The translations under genes and the position numbers were made by a program. A model generated the notes under the pieces. That model did not search any database. It saw only the letters and a list, made by a program, of their open reading frames with translations, and was not told the DNA's origin. 64,000 nucleotides of DNA. It comes from an uncultured Vibrio sp. GTDB lineage: Bacteria > Pseudomonadota > Gammaproteobacteria > Enterobacterales > Vibrionaceae. Location: the NCBI GenBank assembly GCA_947504195.1, contig CANNGN010000006.1:163259-227258 (forward strand), written 5' to 3'. Positions 20,258-29,740 of this stretch are shown here, piece after piece. Position 1 is the stretch's first letter; each line of letters starts with the position of its first letter.

Positions 20258-22486
20258 CTAGAGGCGGTATTTGAAGTCTAAATTGATTGAACGGGGGTCG
20301 CTAGCAGAAACGGTTCTCCAGTTCGAGGTGGTGTAAATTCGATTTTTATCCAATAGATTTTTCACCACTAAAGAAACATCCCAATCATTAGTTTCATAAT
20401 AGGTACCGAAATCGAATTCCGCATAACCCGGAAGAGTATATTCATCATCATCATAACGTCCAGATTCAGAACGCATACCTAATGCTAAACGAACAGGTTG
20501 GTTTTGTAGCGAGTAGCTATTCCAAATAGACAGAGAATTATATGGAGTCATATTTGCCTGTAGAGAAGCTGCTCCATCTCCATCTGAGATATCTTTAGCA
20601 TCAGTATATGCGTAGCTTATTTGAGTCGAGAATTGGTCAGTGATGTGATAAGTTGCATTTACTTCAAGACCATGAGAACGGAATGAATCACCAGAGTCTT
20701 GAACGAGACGTGTTATATCGTCACCACCAGTTTCTCTTGCTGTTGTGTTCTTCTCATTGATGTAAAATAAAGTCATGCTTGCAATGAGTTTATTTTCTAA
20801 GAACTCTCCCTTGATTCCTACTTCATAGTTATCGCTTTCTATGGGTTGATAATCCACACCATCTTGTCCATATTGAACGACGTCTGACGTATCGACTGGA
20901 TCAAATGACTGACTGTAAGAGGCAAATACATTCATATTTGGATTCACTTTATAGACAGCACCGAAGTCATATGCAAAATGAGTGAAGTTTTGTTTGTATT
21001 CACCATTACTTTCCGCACCATCATAGTCTAAATATCCTAATCCAACCGCTACCGTTAAATCGCCTAAGTTTATTCGGTCTTTCAGGTAAAAATTCAGTTC
21101 TTTGTCTTCTGTTGTGCTGAAATCACCTTCTTTAAGACTGTCAGGCATCGAAGTATAAGTTTGATCATTCGGATCGCTGACTGAAATCGTATTTTGTCCA
21201 ATCGCATCGGCATTATCTTGGAAGTTTCTTAGGCTTTTAACTTTCTTATCACGAAAGTTAACACCAGCTAGCAAGTGGTGTTCTAGATTGCCAGTCATCA
21301 ACTTACCTTCTGCATTGAGGTCTAGAAGTTTGTAGGTATCAATACTTCGAGCGTATACCCACTTACGTTCTAACGTTGTATCACCAATAGCATTTCCTAA
21401 TCCACTGCTGGTACTGACGTATAAATCCTGTGTCTCGGAATCCGTCTCAACGTAAGCCGTTCGTGCATTGAATAGCCACTTATCATTGTACAAGTGTTCA
21501 ATATGTAATTCGGCTGTTTTAGATTCATTCGTGCCTTTATCTAGAGGACTACCATAATAATAACTACGGTTACCTATTTCGCCGTAACTGGATGTCGTAT
21601 TTCCTAATGAACCATTAATGAAATTACTGGAATAGAAGCCATCAGTCCAAGCACTACCACCGACTTTTTCTTGGTCTTTATACTCAAGGCGGGGGGTAAT
21701 TTTTGTATTGTCTCCTACTTTAAAAGTTAGTGATGCATCAATAAATTTATCATCTGAAGTACGATGATCTTGATACATTTCACCTTCGGGAGTGACCTGA
21801 GTGATGATACGGTAGAGGACGTCATCGCCAACGAGTTTACCCGTAGAATCAATATCAACTGTCACTTTATTTCGTTCGAAATTACCAACATCACTAGCGG
21901 CATAGGAACGAGTACTTAAACCAAGCGTTGTTTCTGATTCTTCCTGTGGCTTTTTAGTTGTCGCGCTAACAATACCACCCGCGATACCCGTTCCGTATAA
22001 GATACTATCTGCACCACTAAGGAAGGTGACTGACTCCAAGTTATATGTACTAGGAATCGTTGAGCCAGTACCAGCCTCTCCACCCTGTAGTGAACGTAAA
22101 CCATTGACAACAAATGTATCGATATTGGTATTAATTCCTCTGATAACGTTTCTGCGAGCAGCTGAAGTATCAGCATGGAAACCCGCTTGATAGCCAGCTA
22201 TATCTCGTATATCTGAGGCAGCCATATTACTGATTTCTTCTTCGGAAACCTGAACGACAGAGCGCCCCGTATCTTTTAGCGAGATATTCATTTTAGTTGC
22301 AGTGGAGTCGATGGTATTGATACCAGCCGCGGCACCAATGACTTCTACAGTTTCTATTTTCTCATCCTGCTTATCTAGGGATGCTGTGTTTGCTTCAGCA
22401 GCTAACGCCGCAGGAGAAAGCGCTGAGAGCAAAGCGGACCCTACTGCAATACTGGTTAAATTTTTTTGGATTGATGGGGTATTCAC
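20258..22486 (-). CDS. TonB-dependent siderophore receptor
   Basis: 742-residue outer-membrane receptor. A signal peptide ends near SPAALAAEA. A short segment reading KIETVEVIGAA serves as TonB box region, followed by the plug domain (SVVQVSEEEISN, RNVIRGINTN, the GADSILYGTG signature) and a 22-strand barrel ending in RSINLDFKYRL. The last residue is Leu rather than the common Phe. PiuC downstream and a VctP/FatB-type uptake system on the opposite strand suggest a catecholate or mixed catecholate ligand, which is inference. A Fur-box-like sequence lies 140 bp upstream. Confidence 0.9.
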   Translation of the reverse strand: MNTPSIQKNLTSIAVGSALLSALSPAALAAEANTASLDKQDEKIETVEVIGAAAGINTIDSTATKMNISLKDTGRSVVQVSEEEISNMAASDIRDIAGYQAGFHADTSAARRNVIRGINTNIDTFVVNGLRSLQGGEAGTGSTIPSTYNLESVTFLSGADSILYGTGIAGGIVSATTKKPQEESETTLGLSTRSYAASDVGNFERNKVTVDIDSTGKLVGDDVLYRIITQVTPEGEMYQDHRTSDDKFIDASLTFKVGDNTKITPRLEYKDQEKVGGSAWTDGFYSSNFINGSLGNTTSSYGEIGNRSYYYGSPLDKGTNESKTAELHIEHLYNDKWLFNARTAYVETDSETQDLYVSTSSGLGNAIGDTTLERKWVYARSIDTYKLLDLNAEGKLMTGNLEHHLLAGVNFRDKKVKSLRNFQDNADAIGQNTISVSDPNDQTYTSMPDSLKEGDFSTTEDKELNFYLKDRINLGDLTVAVGLGYLDYDGAESNGEYKQNFTHFAYDFGAVYKVNPNMNVFASYSQSFDPVDTSDVVQYGQDGVDYQPIESDNYEVGIKGEFLENKLIASMTLFYINEKNTTARETGGDDITRLVQDSGDSFRSHGLEVNATYHITDQFSTQISYAYTDAKDISDGDGAASLQANMTPYNSLSIWNSYSLQNQPVRLALGMRSESGRYDDDEYTLPGYAEFDFGTYYETNDWDVSLVVKNLLDKNRIYTTSNWRTVSASDPRSINLDFKYRL

Positions 22487-22827
22487 TGCGTATTTCCTTT
22501 TTTATTGACTAACAATTAAATCAGCAAGTTGCCGATAAAGTGGTTTCTTCTATTTGTTTTTCATTATTCAGAGCAAAAATAATGAGGTAAAAATTCATAC
22601 CATATTCTTATGATGCGAATAGTAATGCAAATAGTTATCATTTGCACTTAAAATTATGTTATTGTGCCCACGTATTCGTATTTGCTGTGCTTTTTGCTGT
22701 TTTTAGATGTTTGTAACCACTTACTTAGTATTGATATTGCATGGAGACTGGCATGTTATGTGAAGAAATAGAAACGGCTGAGGCGTAAATTCGCTCATCA
22801 TATTAAGAAGTTTAATCAGGAGTTATT
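22487..22827. promoter_or_regulatory. Divergent iron-regulated promoter region with Fur-box-like site at 22626-22646
   Basis: This 341-bp gap separates the divergent receptor and binding-protein genes. TGCAAAT at 22626 and ATTTGCA ending at 22646 flank AGTTATC, giving a 21-bp imperfect palindrome close to the Fur consensus (GATAATGATAATCATTATC type). A second AT-rich stretch just before it, ATGCGAATAGTAATGC, may extend the site. One Fur dimer array here could repress both directions. AGGAG precedes the 22828 start. No reading frame is supported in the gap. Confidence 0.6.
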
Positions 22828-23730
22828 ATGTTTAGGTCTTTTCAATTAGTGCTGATGTTAGGAGCAATGTGTTCTGCTTTTAGCGTTATCGCTGCTGATA
22901 TTTCGGTTCGTACTGCAAAGGGAGAGGTGACCGTTTCTGATGCACCCCAAACGATAGTGGTCTATGACCTTTTATCTCTCGATACGCTAGATGCATTAGG
23001 TGTGCAGCTTAAAGGTAAGCCGGCAAAAACATATGTTGATTACATTGATAATTTTGTGGAAAACCCGGTATCAATCGGCGCATCTTCTGAGCCAAACTAT
23101 GAGGCGGTAGTGAAGATGAATCCCGATCTTTTCGTTATTGGTGGTGGTTCTTCTAAGCTAATGGAGCCGTTATCGAAAATAGCTCCAACTATCGATATGT
23201 ATGTACGTGGTGACGATCATGTCGCTCAGATGTTAGCTCGTCTGGAAGATTTCGGTAAGCTTACAAATACTGAAGATAAAGCAGCATTATTAAAAGCGGA
23301 TTTTTTATCTAAATTGGCAAAGGCAAAAAGTATCGTTCATGGAAAAGGAAATACGTTAATTGTCATGACGAGTGGCGGAAAACTATCGACCTTTGGGGCT
23401 AATTCGCGTTTCGGTTGGTTATTTACTGATGTTGGTTTGATCGAAGCAGCTGAAGGAGTTGATGATAAAAGCCACGGAGAAAGTATTTCATTTGAATTTA
23501 TAGCAAAAACTAACCCAGATAATATTGTTGTTCTTGATCGGTCTGCTGCTATAGGTCGGAAGAGTGAGGGAGCTGAAGTAACGTTAGATAATGCGTTAGT
23601 CAAAGGCACAACAGCCGCAAAAGAAGACAATATCATTTATCTTACACCTGGCCCTGCATACGTCATGGGAGGGGGCTATCAAGGTATGATGAGTATGCTT
23701 GATGACCTTATTCAAGGTTTTGGTTCATAA
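22828..23730 (+). CDS. Iron-siderophore ABC transporter, periplasmic binding protein (FatB/VctP-like)
   Basis: 300-residue class III periplasmic binding protein. A Sec signal peptide ends ...FSVIAA before DISVRT. The cysteine in LGAMCSAF does not form a good lipobox, so it is probably soluble, although FatB homologues can be lipoproteins. The fold shows the two-lobe pattern of the family: an N-lobe with IVVYDLLSLDTLDALG and NPDLFVIGGG, and a C-lobe with GWLFTDVGLIEA and NPDNIVVLDRSAAIG. It resembles VctP/FatB, which bind catechol-type siderophores such as vibriobactin, enterobactin or anguibactin. It is first in a four-gene operon. The exact ligand cannot be decided. Confidence 0.88.
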   Translation: MFRSFQLVLMLGAMCSAFSVIAADISVRTAKGEVTVSDAPQTIVVYDLLSLDTLDALGVQLKGKPAKTYVDYIDNFVENPVSIGASSEPNYEAVVKMNPDLFVIGGGSSKLMEPLSKIAPTIDMYVRGDDHVAQMLARLEDFGKLTNTEDKAALLKADFLSKLAKAKSIVHGKGNTLIVMTSGGKLSTFGANSRFGWLFTDVGLIEAAEGVDDKSHGESISFEFIAKTNPDNIVVLDRSAAIGRKSEGAEVTLDNALVKGTTAAKEDNIIYLTPGPAYVMGGGYQGMMSMLDDLIQGFGS

Positions 23731-23735
23731 GCTCA

Positions 23736-24686
23736 ATGCCATATTTCATTATGATATCTTTATTGCTCACTCTCTCGGGGGTGAGCATTTTCATTGGTGT
23801 GGGCGATTTATCCGCAAGTCATCTTTCATTGAATAACAAAGAGGCATGGGACCTGTTCTTTGTGAGTCGGTGGCCTCGAACCGCTGCCATTATTTTAACT
23901 GGGGCTAGCATTACTATTTGTGGTGTCATAATGCAGCTCTTGGTTCGCAATCGATTTGTTGAACCGAGCACGACAGGGACGACGGAAGCTAGCATGATTG
24001 GTCTTCTTATTGTTGCAGTTTGGTTTCCTGATTGGTCTCTTCTGGGAAAAATGTCCGTGGCCGCTGTATGTGCATTACTTGGTTTACTGACTTTTTTAAA
24101 ACTTGTACGTCATTTGCCCCGAGAGCAACCATTATTAATTCCTCTTGTTGGTCTGATCTATGGTGGGATTCTGGGCTCTGTAGCGACTTATTTTGCTTTC
24201 CATATGGATCTATTGCAGTACTTAAGTATTTGGCTGACAGGTGAGTTTTCTGGCGTCATTGCTGGGCGGTATGAACTTTTGTGGATTGCAGGCGGTTTTG
24301 GTCTGTTTAGCTATATTATTGCCGATCGGTTTACGATTGTTGGGCTTGGAGAGCGGACGAGTCAATCTCTCGGTCTGAACTATCAGTCTATCGTGATTAT
24401 TGGCGTCGCAACGGTCGCAATTACCTCTAGTTTAGTTGTGGTGACGGTGGGGGTTTTACCATTTATTGGTCTGGTTGTGCCCAATCTAGTATCCCGATTT
24501 ATGGGGGATAACCTAAGAGAAAGTTTACCTTTAGTCGCAGGTTTTGGGGCTATTTTTACGTTGTTTTCGGACATTATTGGTCGCACTCTTCGTTATCCCT
24601 ATGAAATCCCTGCTGGAACGATATTTGGGGTGATTGGTGCGGTTATCTTTTTATGGCTGATTCTAGGAAGAAAGAACCATGTCTGA
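23736..24686 (+). CDS. Iron-siderophore ABC transporter permease (FecCD family, VctD/FatD-like)
   Basis: 316-residue inner-membrane protein with about nine or ten helices of the FecCD/BtuC fold. The segment RWPRTAAIILTGASITICGVIMQ near the N-terminus is the family's conserved helix, and GVLPFIGLVVPNLVSRFMG towards the C-terminus includes the coupling-helix region that contacts the ATPase. It starts 5 bp after the binding-protein stop and overlaps the next permease by 8 bp, which supports a translationally coupled heterodimeric channel. Confidence 0.9.
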   Translation: MPYFIMISLLLTLSGVSIFIGVGDLSASHLSLNNKEAWDLFFVSRWPRTAAIILTGASITICGVIMQLLVRNRFVEPSTTGTTEASMIGLLIVAVWFPDWSLLGKMSVAAVCALLGLLTFLKLVRHLPREQPLLIPLVGLIYGGILGSVATYFAFHMDLLQYLSIWLTGEFSGVIAGRYELLWIAGGFGLFSYIIADRFTIVGLGERTSQSLGLNYQSIVIIGVATVAITSSLVVVTVGVLPFIGLVVPNLVSRFMGDNLRESLPLVAGFGAIFTLFSDIIGRTLRYPYEIPAGTIFGVIGAVIFLWLILGRKNHV

Positions 24687-25623
24687 TAAACGTTTGTGGG
24701 GGCTTTTTATTTCGCTAATACTGGTGATCACCTTACTGTTTAGTTGGAACTTAACAACGCATATTGCTTTTATATTAGAGTTACGAGCCGTCAAACTGGG
24801 TGGTTTGCTTGTTGTTGGGGCCGCTATTGGTATTTCAACAGTGTTATTTCAAACGATTAGTAACAATAGAGTTCTGACGCCTTCTATTATGGGCTTTGAT
24901 GCTTTGTATTTACTCATGCAAACGTGTCTTATTTTCTTTTTGAGTGGCCTGAGTTATGCGCATTTACCGGGAAATACTCTATTTTTCTTAAATACGCTTA
25001 TTATGCTCATCGCGTCGGTTATTTTGTTTTCTGCGGTGCTTAAAAAGACACGACAAGATATTCAGTTAATGATCCTTGTTGGTGTGATTTTTGGTTTGGT
25101 ATTTCGGTCACTTTCGACTTTTATTCAGCGGCTAATTGATCCTTCAGAATTCGCTATTCTACAGAGTGTCATGTTTGCTCAATTTGGTGGTATCAATCAA
25201 ACCGAATTAATCTCAGCTTTACTCCTTCTGATCATCGTTTGCATTTGGGTTGCTAGAAACTGTGAAGTTCTGGATGTGATGCTATTAGGTCGGCGGGCTG
25301 CGAAATCTTTGGGTTTAGACTATGACCGTATCCAATTTAAAACGCTTTGTGCTATTTCGATCCTAGTGTCGGTATCCACAGCGTTAGTAGGACCGATTAT
25401 CTTTTTAGGGCTATTAGTGTCAGCACTTGCACATAGTTTAATGAAAACTCATCGACACGCATTACTTATCCCAGCAGCCTCGATGATCTCAGCTGTAATT
25501 TTACTGTTGGGACAGGTCGTTTTTGAAAACTTATTAGAAAGACAATCTACATTGACTGTTGTGATTGAGTTCGTAGGAGGACTCTTTTTCTTATTACTAT
25601 TATCTAAAGGAAAAATTAAATGA
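24679..25623 (+). CDS. Iron-siderophore ABC transporter permease (FecCD family, VctG/FatC-like)
   Basis: 314-residue second permease. It has about nine hydrophobic helices, with RAVKLGGLLVVGAAIGISTVLFQ as the N-terminal family motif and ALVGPIIFLGLLVSALAHSLM as the C-terminal coupling region. Its start overlaps the previous gene by 8 bp and its stop overlaps the ATPase start by 4 bp (ATGA). It should pair with the first permease in a heterodimer, as VctD-VctG and FatD-FatC do. Confidence 0.9.
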   Translation: MSDKRLWGLFISLILVITLLFSWNLTTHIAFILELRAVKLGGLLVVGAAIGISTVLFQTISNNRVLTPSIMGFDALYLLMQTCLIFFLSGLSYAHLPGNTLFFLNTLIMLIASVILFSAVLKKTRQDIQLMILVGVIFGLVFRSLSTFIQRLIDPSEFAILQSVMFAQFGGINQTELISALLLLIIVCIWVARNCEVLDVMLLGRRAAKSLGLDYDRIQFKTLCAISILVSVSTALVGPIIFLGLLVSALAHSLMKTHRHALLIPAASMISAVILLLGQVVFENLLERQSTLTVVIEFVGGLFFLLLLSKGKIK

Positions 25624-26375
25624 TTGCGGTTTCTTCTTTAACTCATAGTCTGGGGCATCGACTTATCTTAGATGATATTTCCGTCGATATCCCTAGAGGA
25701 AAAATTACCGCATTAATTGGTCCAAATGGTGCTGGTAAGTCAACCTTGTTACATTTGATTTCTCGGCAAGACTCAGTGCAGACGGGCGTAATTACACTAG
25801 ATGAACAGGATATTGCGAAAACAGCGTCTGAGAAAATGGCGTTACGTATCGCGGTCGTTGCTCAGGATCTTGGGGTTGCGAGTCGTCTTCGTGTTAGAGA
25901 TCTAGTCGCTTTTGGTCGTTGGCCACAACATCAAGGGCGTCCAACTGAAACAGACAAAATAGAAGTGGAAAGAGCGTTAGAAGAGTTTCACTTATTGGAA
26001 TTAAGTGATCGGTTTTTAGATGAAATCTCAGGGGGGCAAAGGCAAAGGGCTTTTGTAGCCATGGCTTATGTTCAAGATACCGATTGGTTACTGCTCGACG
26101 AGCCACTTAACAACCTCGATATTCGTTACGCAAAATCCTTAATGGCAAAGCTGCGAAATATTGTTGAAGAAAAAGGCAAGAGTATTGTGATAGTTATTCA
26201 CGATTTAAATTATGCACTCGCAAATGCTGACTTTTTTATCGCAGTGAAAGAGGGAAAAATAGCCTTTGCAGGAGAAACTTCGGAAGTTGCGACATCGAAG
26301 ACGTTGTCGGAACTATACGATGCAGAGGTCAATATTATAAAAAATCATGGAAAGTATGTTGCCTTGCATCATTAA
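25620..26375 (+). CDS. Iron-siderophore ABC transporter ATP-binding protein (VctC/FatE-like)
   Basis: 251-residue ATPase with Walker A GPNGAGKST, Q-loop near VAQDLG, signature SGGQRQRAFVAMA, Walker B WLLLDEPLNNLD, and the switch His in VIVIHDLN. It is the last gene of the operon, coupled to the upstream permease by an ATGA overlap. It ends 20 bp from the convergent dioxygenase gene, with no terminator that I can see in between. Confidence 0.93.
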   Translation: MIAVSSLTHSLGHRLILDDISVDIPRGKITALIGPNGAGKSTLLHLISRQDSVQTGVITLDEQDIAKTASEKMALRIAVVAQDLGVASRLRVRDLVAFGRWPQHQGRPTETDKIEVERALEEFHLLELSDRFLDEISGGQRQRAFVAMAYVQDTDWLLLDEPLNNLDIRYAKSLMAKLRNIVEEKGKSIVIVIHDLNYALANADFFIAVKEGKIAFAGETSEVATSKTLSELYDAEVNIIKNHGKYVALHH

Positions 26376-26395
26376 ATAGCACATTGAGCTTCTAT

Positions 26396-26770
26396 TTAGA
26401 ATTTATTAGAAGCTCTCTCTTGTTCTAGCTTCACAAAGAAGTCTAAGTTTAGTGGCAGTGCTTCTCCTAGCCAATCGGTTAATTCTGTGTGATCTCTCAT
26501 ATTGTCTCCAGTGACCGCATGAATAAAAATCGTCATCTCCTCTCTGTTTTGATCTAACCAAGGAAAGACAAGTTCAAAGTCTTTAGCTTCTACGGTAATT
26601 TGGCAACTCCAACAAGGATGAGGACCAACGAGCTTTTCATTGAATCGACCAATTTTTAAACCAAATTTTTCTTTTGCTGCTAAACATAATCGTTTGGCAT
26701 TATTTTGTGATTCTTGGTCGAAGTACACATGAGCGTGATAGCTCTGATAGGTATTTTTGATGCTTAACAT
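26396..26770 (-). CDS. DOPA 4,5-dioxygenase family protein
   Basis: 124-residue protein of the small extradiol dioxygenase family named after the DOPA 4,5-dioxygenase of fungi and bacteria. The likely metal ligands are visible: His12 and His14 in YHAHVYFD, His51 in GPHPCW, His84 in FIHAVTGD and His94 in DHTELTDWLG. Family members cleave catechol rings; the substrate here is unknown. It is convergent with the siderophore ATPase gene, and a Fur-box-like sequence lies 20-38 bp upstream of its start, so iron control is likely. Placement with a catechol-type iron cassette suggests action on a catechol siderophore or catecholamine (inference). Confidence 0.85.
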   Translation of the reverse strand: MLSIKNTYQSYHAHVYFDQESQNNAKRLCLAAKEKFGLKIGRFNEKLVGPHPCWSCQITVEAKDFELVFPWLDQNREEMTIFIHAVTGDNMRDHTELTDWLGEALPLNLDFFVKLEQERASNKF

Positions 26771-26789
26771 TGAATTACTCTAATTTATT

Positions 26790-26808
26790 AAATGAGAATT
26801 ATTTGCAA
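26790..26808. promoter_or_regulatory. Putative Fur box between dioxygenase gene and exported-protein gene
   Basis: AAATGAGAATTATTTGCAA resembles the Fur core (AATGAGAATnATT type). It is about 20 bp upstream of the minus-strand dioxygenase start, where it would overlap or lie beside the promoter, and about 105 bp upstream of the plus-strand gene at 26913. Confidence 0.55.
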
Positions 26809-26912
26809 TATGGTGGTATTGTAACAAGAAAACAGAGATATAGCTGGCTGTTTTATTTGCATCTAGTATCAACACGCCACACAATAGCATCAGGTGTTAT
26901 ATGGAGATTAAC

Positions 26913-27908
26913 ATGCGACATGGATGGTTGTGGTTAATACTCGTTTGTTGCTTACGTTTGCCAGTCTTGTCGTTGGCACATGCAGAAGAAATGAGTATTG
27001 TCGAGCGAGATAGTTGGTTAGCTCGCCCGGAGTTAAGTGAAAAAGTTGATGAGCTAATGGAGCTCGTTACACAAAATCAAATTGAAGCTCTCGATTTTTC
27101 CATTCAAAGCCTTGCTAATCCTCAACAAGAAGTGATTCGCTTCTTATTATTACAGCGTTTTCAAGATGCCTCAATTCAGCTTTCTATTGATGTGGAAAAC
27201 CTTGTGGCAACACTTCGTTTACTTGCGCCAAAATATCATGTAATTGAAAAAGGAGATGGATTTGAATTTCTCTCTCCAGCATTTGACTATCCTTCTTTGG
27301 CTCATCGCTTGGTAAAAGAGTGGCAATTTGAGAGCAATAGCAAAGCATTTGTTTCCAGTGTTCAACTACGTCAATTGGATCTTGAGTTGTGGCTAACTGG
27401 TGAGTTGGAGGTTGTTGAGAAGCATCAAGACCTATTACTTCGAAGCATGGACCAGTTAGAGCCATTAGATATTGATTACCTAGTCAGTCAAATCACCACA
27501 CCTGATGTTGTCAGCTGGTTACCCTCTAATCAAATAATGGCAGGATTGGCCCAAGCCAGTAACGCCTCATCTTTGTATAAATTGTTTTGGTTGATGCGAG
27601 CCGATTTATACTCTGAGCAAGAAGTCGCACGGTTAGGTGAACAGAATACCGTATTTGCACTCGAGCAACTTATTCTCGCCAGTAGAAACCCGAGACTTAA
27701 GCAACAGGCCCAATCGGCGTTAGCAAAAGCTTTCCCCATGCAAAATTTCGTTCGTCGTTATTTCCTAATACAACTAAACCAAGAGGGTGATGCGAACTTT
27801 GTTGCGGGTCAATTGATCGCTAATGGGTATAGAGCTTGGTTGCAGGAATTGGTCGATGTTGGCTCTAAGATTAAATATAAACAAGTGAAAGCAGAACTTG
27901 ACCGTTAG
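26913..27908 (+). CDS. Exported protein of unknown function with helical repeats
   Basis: 331 residues. I do not recognise a named family. The N-terminus is a Sec signal peptide (MRHGWLWLILVCCL... ending AHA before EEM). The rest is mainly alpha-helical, with recurring Leu-rich helices such as LEQLILASRNPRLKQQAQSAL, resembling HEAT-like packing but without a clear period. No catalytic motif is seen. ATG 26913 was chosen because GGAG lies 6 bp upstream; an ATG 4 codons earlier has AGGTG and is also possible. In other vibrios a similar unknown gene lies between rho and ubiD, so this is probably backbone, with the iron cassette inserted before it. Confidence 0.7.
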   Translation: MRHGWLWLILVCCLRLPVLSLAHAEEMSIVERDSWLARPELSEKVDELMELVTQNQIEALDFSIQSLANPQQEVIRFLLLQRFQDASIQLSIDVENLVATLRLLAPKYHVIEKGDGFEFLSPAFDYPSLAHRLVKEWQFESNSKAFVSSVQLRQLDLELWLTGELEVVEKHQDLLLRSMDQLEPLDIDYLVSQITTPDVVSWLPSNQIMAGLAQASNASSLYKLFWLMRADLYSEQEVARLGEQNTVFALEQLILASRNPRLKQQAQSALAKAFPMQNFVRRYFLIQLNQEGDANFVAGQLIANGYRAWLQELVDVGSKIKYKQVKAELDR

Positions 27909-27992
27909 AATCACAATCGAAAAGAAAAATAACGTAGTACTCAGTCGTTTTTTGATACACTTTATTAACCATTACCAGCGATTAGAAGCCCT

Positions 27993-29459
27993 ATGAGTTT
28001 TAAGGATTTACGAGCGTTTTTAAACCATCTTGAAAGCATTGGTCAACTCAAGCGAATAGCCCATCCTATTGATCCCGTTTTCGAGATGACGGAAATTAGT
28101 GATAGAACCTTACGAGCAGGTGGCCCTGCCTTGTTGTTTGAAAACCCTGTTGGCTATGAGATGCCAGTACTTACGAACTTGTTTGGTACTTCAGAGCGAG
28201 TTGCGATAGGTATGGGGCGAAAAGAGGTTAGTGAGCTTCGAGAAGTTGGAAAATTATTGGCATATTTGAAAGAGCCGGAACCACCAAAGGGGTTCAAGGA
28301 TGCGATAGATAAGCTTCCTGTATTTAAACAAGTTCTCAACATGCCAACCAAACGCTTGAGTAAAGCCTCATGCCAAGAGGTAGTTTGGCAAGGGGATGAG
28401 GTTGATTTAGATAAAATTCCGGTGATGAGTTGTTGGCCTGGTGATGTCGCGCCACTCTTGACGTGGGGGCTGACCATCACAAAAGGACCGAATAAGTCTA
28501 GGCAGAATATCGGTATCTATCGGCAGCAGAAGTTATCGAAAAATAAAATCATTATGCGTTGGCTCGCCCACCGAGGTGGTGCGCTCGATCTCAGAGATTG
28601 GATGGAAACGAACCCAGGCGAACCTTTTCCTGTATCGGTTGCATTTGGAGCTGATCCCGCGACAATACTCGGTGCCGTAACTCCCGTTCCCGATACGTTA
28701 TCTGAATATGCTTTTGCTGGTCTCTTACGTGGCAGTAAAACTGAAGTTGTTAAATCATTAAGTAATGACTTAGAAGTTCCCGCAAGCGCTGAAATTGTAT
28801 TAGAAGGGTATATTGATCCAACAGAGTTCGCCGATGAGGGGCCTTACGGCGATCATACTGGCTACTTTAATGAGGTAGAAAGTCATCATGTCTTTACCAT
28901 TACCCATATTTCGATGCGTAAAGATCCTATTTACCACAGTACATATACTGGGCGGCCACCAGATGAACCTGCTGTACTAGGCGTTGCCTTAAATGAAGTT
29001 TTTGTGCCTATTTTACAAAAGCAATTTCCTGAAATTGTGGACTTTTATTTACCACCAGAAGGCTGCTCTTATCGTGTGGCTGTTGTCACAATGAAAAAGC
29101 AATACCCTGGTCATGCTAAGCGTGTAATGATGGGGGTTTGGTCGTTTTTACGCCAGTTTATGTACACTAAGTTCGTTATTGTGTGTGATGATGATGTCAA
29201 TGCTCGAGATTGGAATGATGTGATTTGGGCAATGACAACCAGGATGGACCCCGCAAGAGATACGGTATTGATTGAGAATACTCCAATTGATTCTTTGGAT
29301 TTTGCTTCCCCTGTTGTAGGTCTAGGATCAAAAATGGGAATGGATGCGACCAACAAATGGGAGGGTGAAACTCAACGAGATTGGGGAACACCAATAAAGA
29401 AAGACCCTAAAGTTGTCGCTAAGATCGACCAAATCTGGGACGAATTAGGGATTTTATGA
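27993..29459 (+). CDS. ubiD: 3-octaprenyl-4-hydroxybenzoate decarboxylase UbiD
   Basis: Prenylated-FMN-dependent decarboxylase of ubiquinone biosynthesis. The 488-residue product opens with the family motif [22 protein letters not shown]. It contains [10 protein letters not shown], the prFMN/Mn-binding region [10 protein letters not shown], and [11 protein letters not shown], whose acidic residue and Arg elsewhere form the catalytic ion pair. The prFMN supplier UbiX is not in this window. Its TGA stop overlaps the ATG of the ferredoxin gene (ATGA), so the two are translationally coupled. Confidence 0.96.
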   Translation: MSFKDLRAFLNHLESIGQLKRIAHPIDPVFEMTEISDRTLRAGGPALLFENPVGYEMPVLTNLFGTSERVAIGMGRKEVSELREVGKLLAYLKEPEPPKGFKDAIDKLPVFKQVLNMPTKRLSKASCQEVVWQGDEVDLDKIPVMSCWPGDVAPLLTWGLTITKGPNKSRQNIGIYRQQKLSKNKIIMRWLAHRGGALDLRDWMETNPGEPFPVSVAFGADPATILGAVTPVPDTLSEYAFAGLLRGSKTEVVKSLSNDLEVPASAEIVLEGYIDPTEFADEGPYGDHTGYFNEVESHHVFTITHISMRKDPIYHSTYTGRPPDEPAVLGVALNEVFVPILQKQFPEIVDFYLPPEGCSYRVAVVTMKKQYPGHAKRVMMGVWSFLRQFMYTKFVIVCDDDVNARDWNDVIWAMTTRMDPARDTVLIENTPIDSLDFASPVVGLGSKMGMDATNKWEGETQRDWGTPIKKDPKVVAKIDQIWDELGIL

Positions 29460-29725
29460 CCTATACTGTTCAGATCCTTCCAGAGTCTATAGAATTTGAA
29501 GTAGACTCGAACCAAACCGTACTCGATGCTGCGCTCAACAATAATATACTATTTCCGCATCGATGTAGGGTAGGCGCTTGTGGAATGTGTCTATGTAAAA
29601 TGGTATCAGGAAGTGTTCGTTATCACCTTGAACCATTATTGACTGAACAAGAAAAGAAAGAAGGCTGGATATTTACTTGCCAAGCTTTTGCAGAAAGTAA
29701 TTTAGTGCTCACTTTGGATGAGTGA
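29456..29725 (+). CDS. Small plant-type [2Fe-2S] ferredoxin
   Basis: 89-residue single-domain ferredoxin with the four cluster ligands Cys37, Cys42, Cys45 and Cys75 (C-x4-C-x2-C-x29-C, in CRVGACGMC and IFTCQA) and the beta-grasp pattern around them. An extra Cys47 is unlikely to be a ligand. It overlaps ubiD by 4 bp and lies 15 bp before fre. Together with Fre it reconstitutes as two polypeptides the domain set of ferredoxin-reductase fusions such as AscD-type enzymes. A role in passing electrons from Fre to an oxygenase or to ubiquinone synthesis is inference. Confidence 0.9.
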   Translation: MTYTVQILPESIEFEVDSNQTVLDAALNNNILFPHRCRVGACGMCLCKMVSGSVRYHLEPLLTEQEKKEGWIFTCQAFAESNLVLTLDE

Positions 29726-29740
29726 GTAAGAAGGAAGAAT

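Noticed and set aside
22861..22890. Lipobox in the FatB/VctP-like binding protein
   Set aside because: The Cys in LGAMCSAF is preceded by Met, which does not fit the lipobox; an ordinary signal peptide cut after AA is more likely, although not certain.
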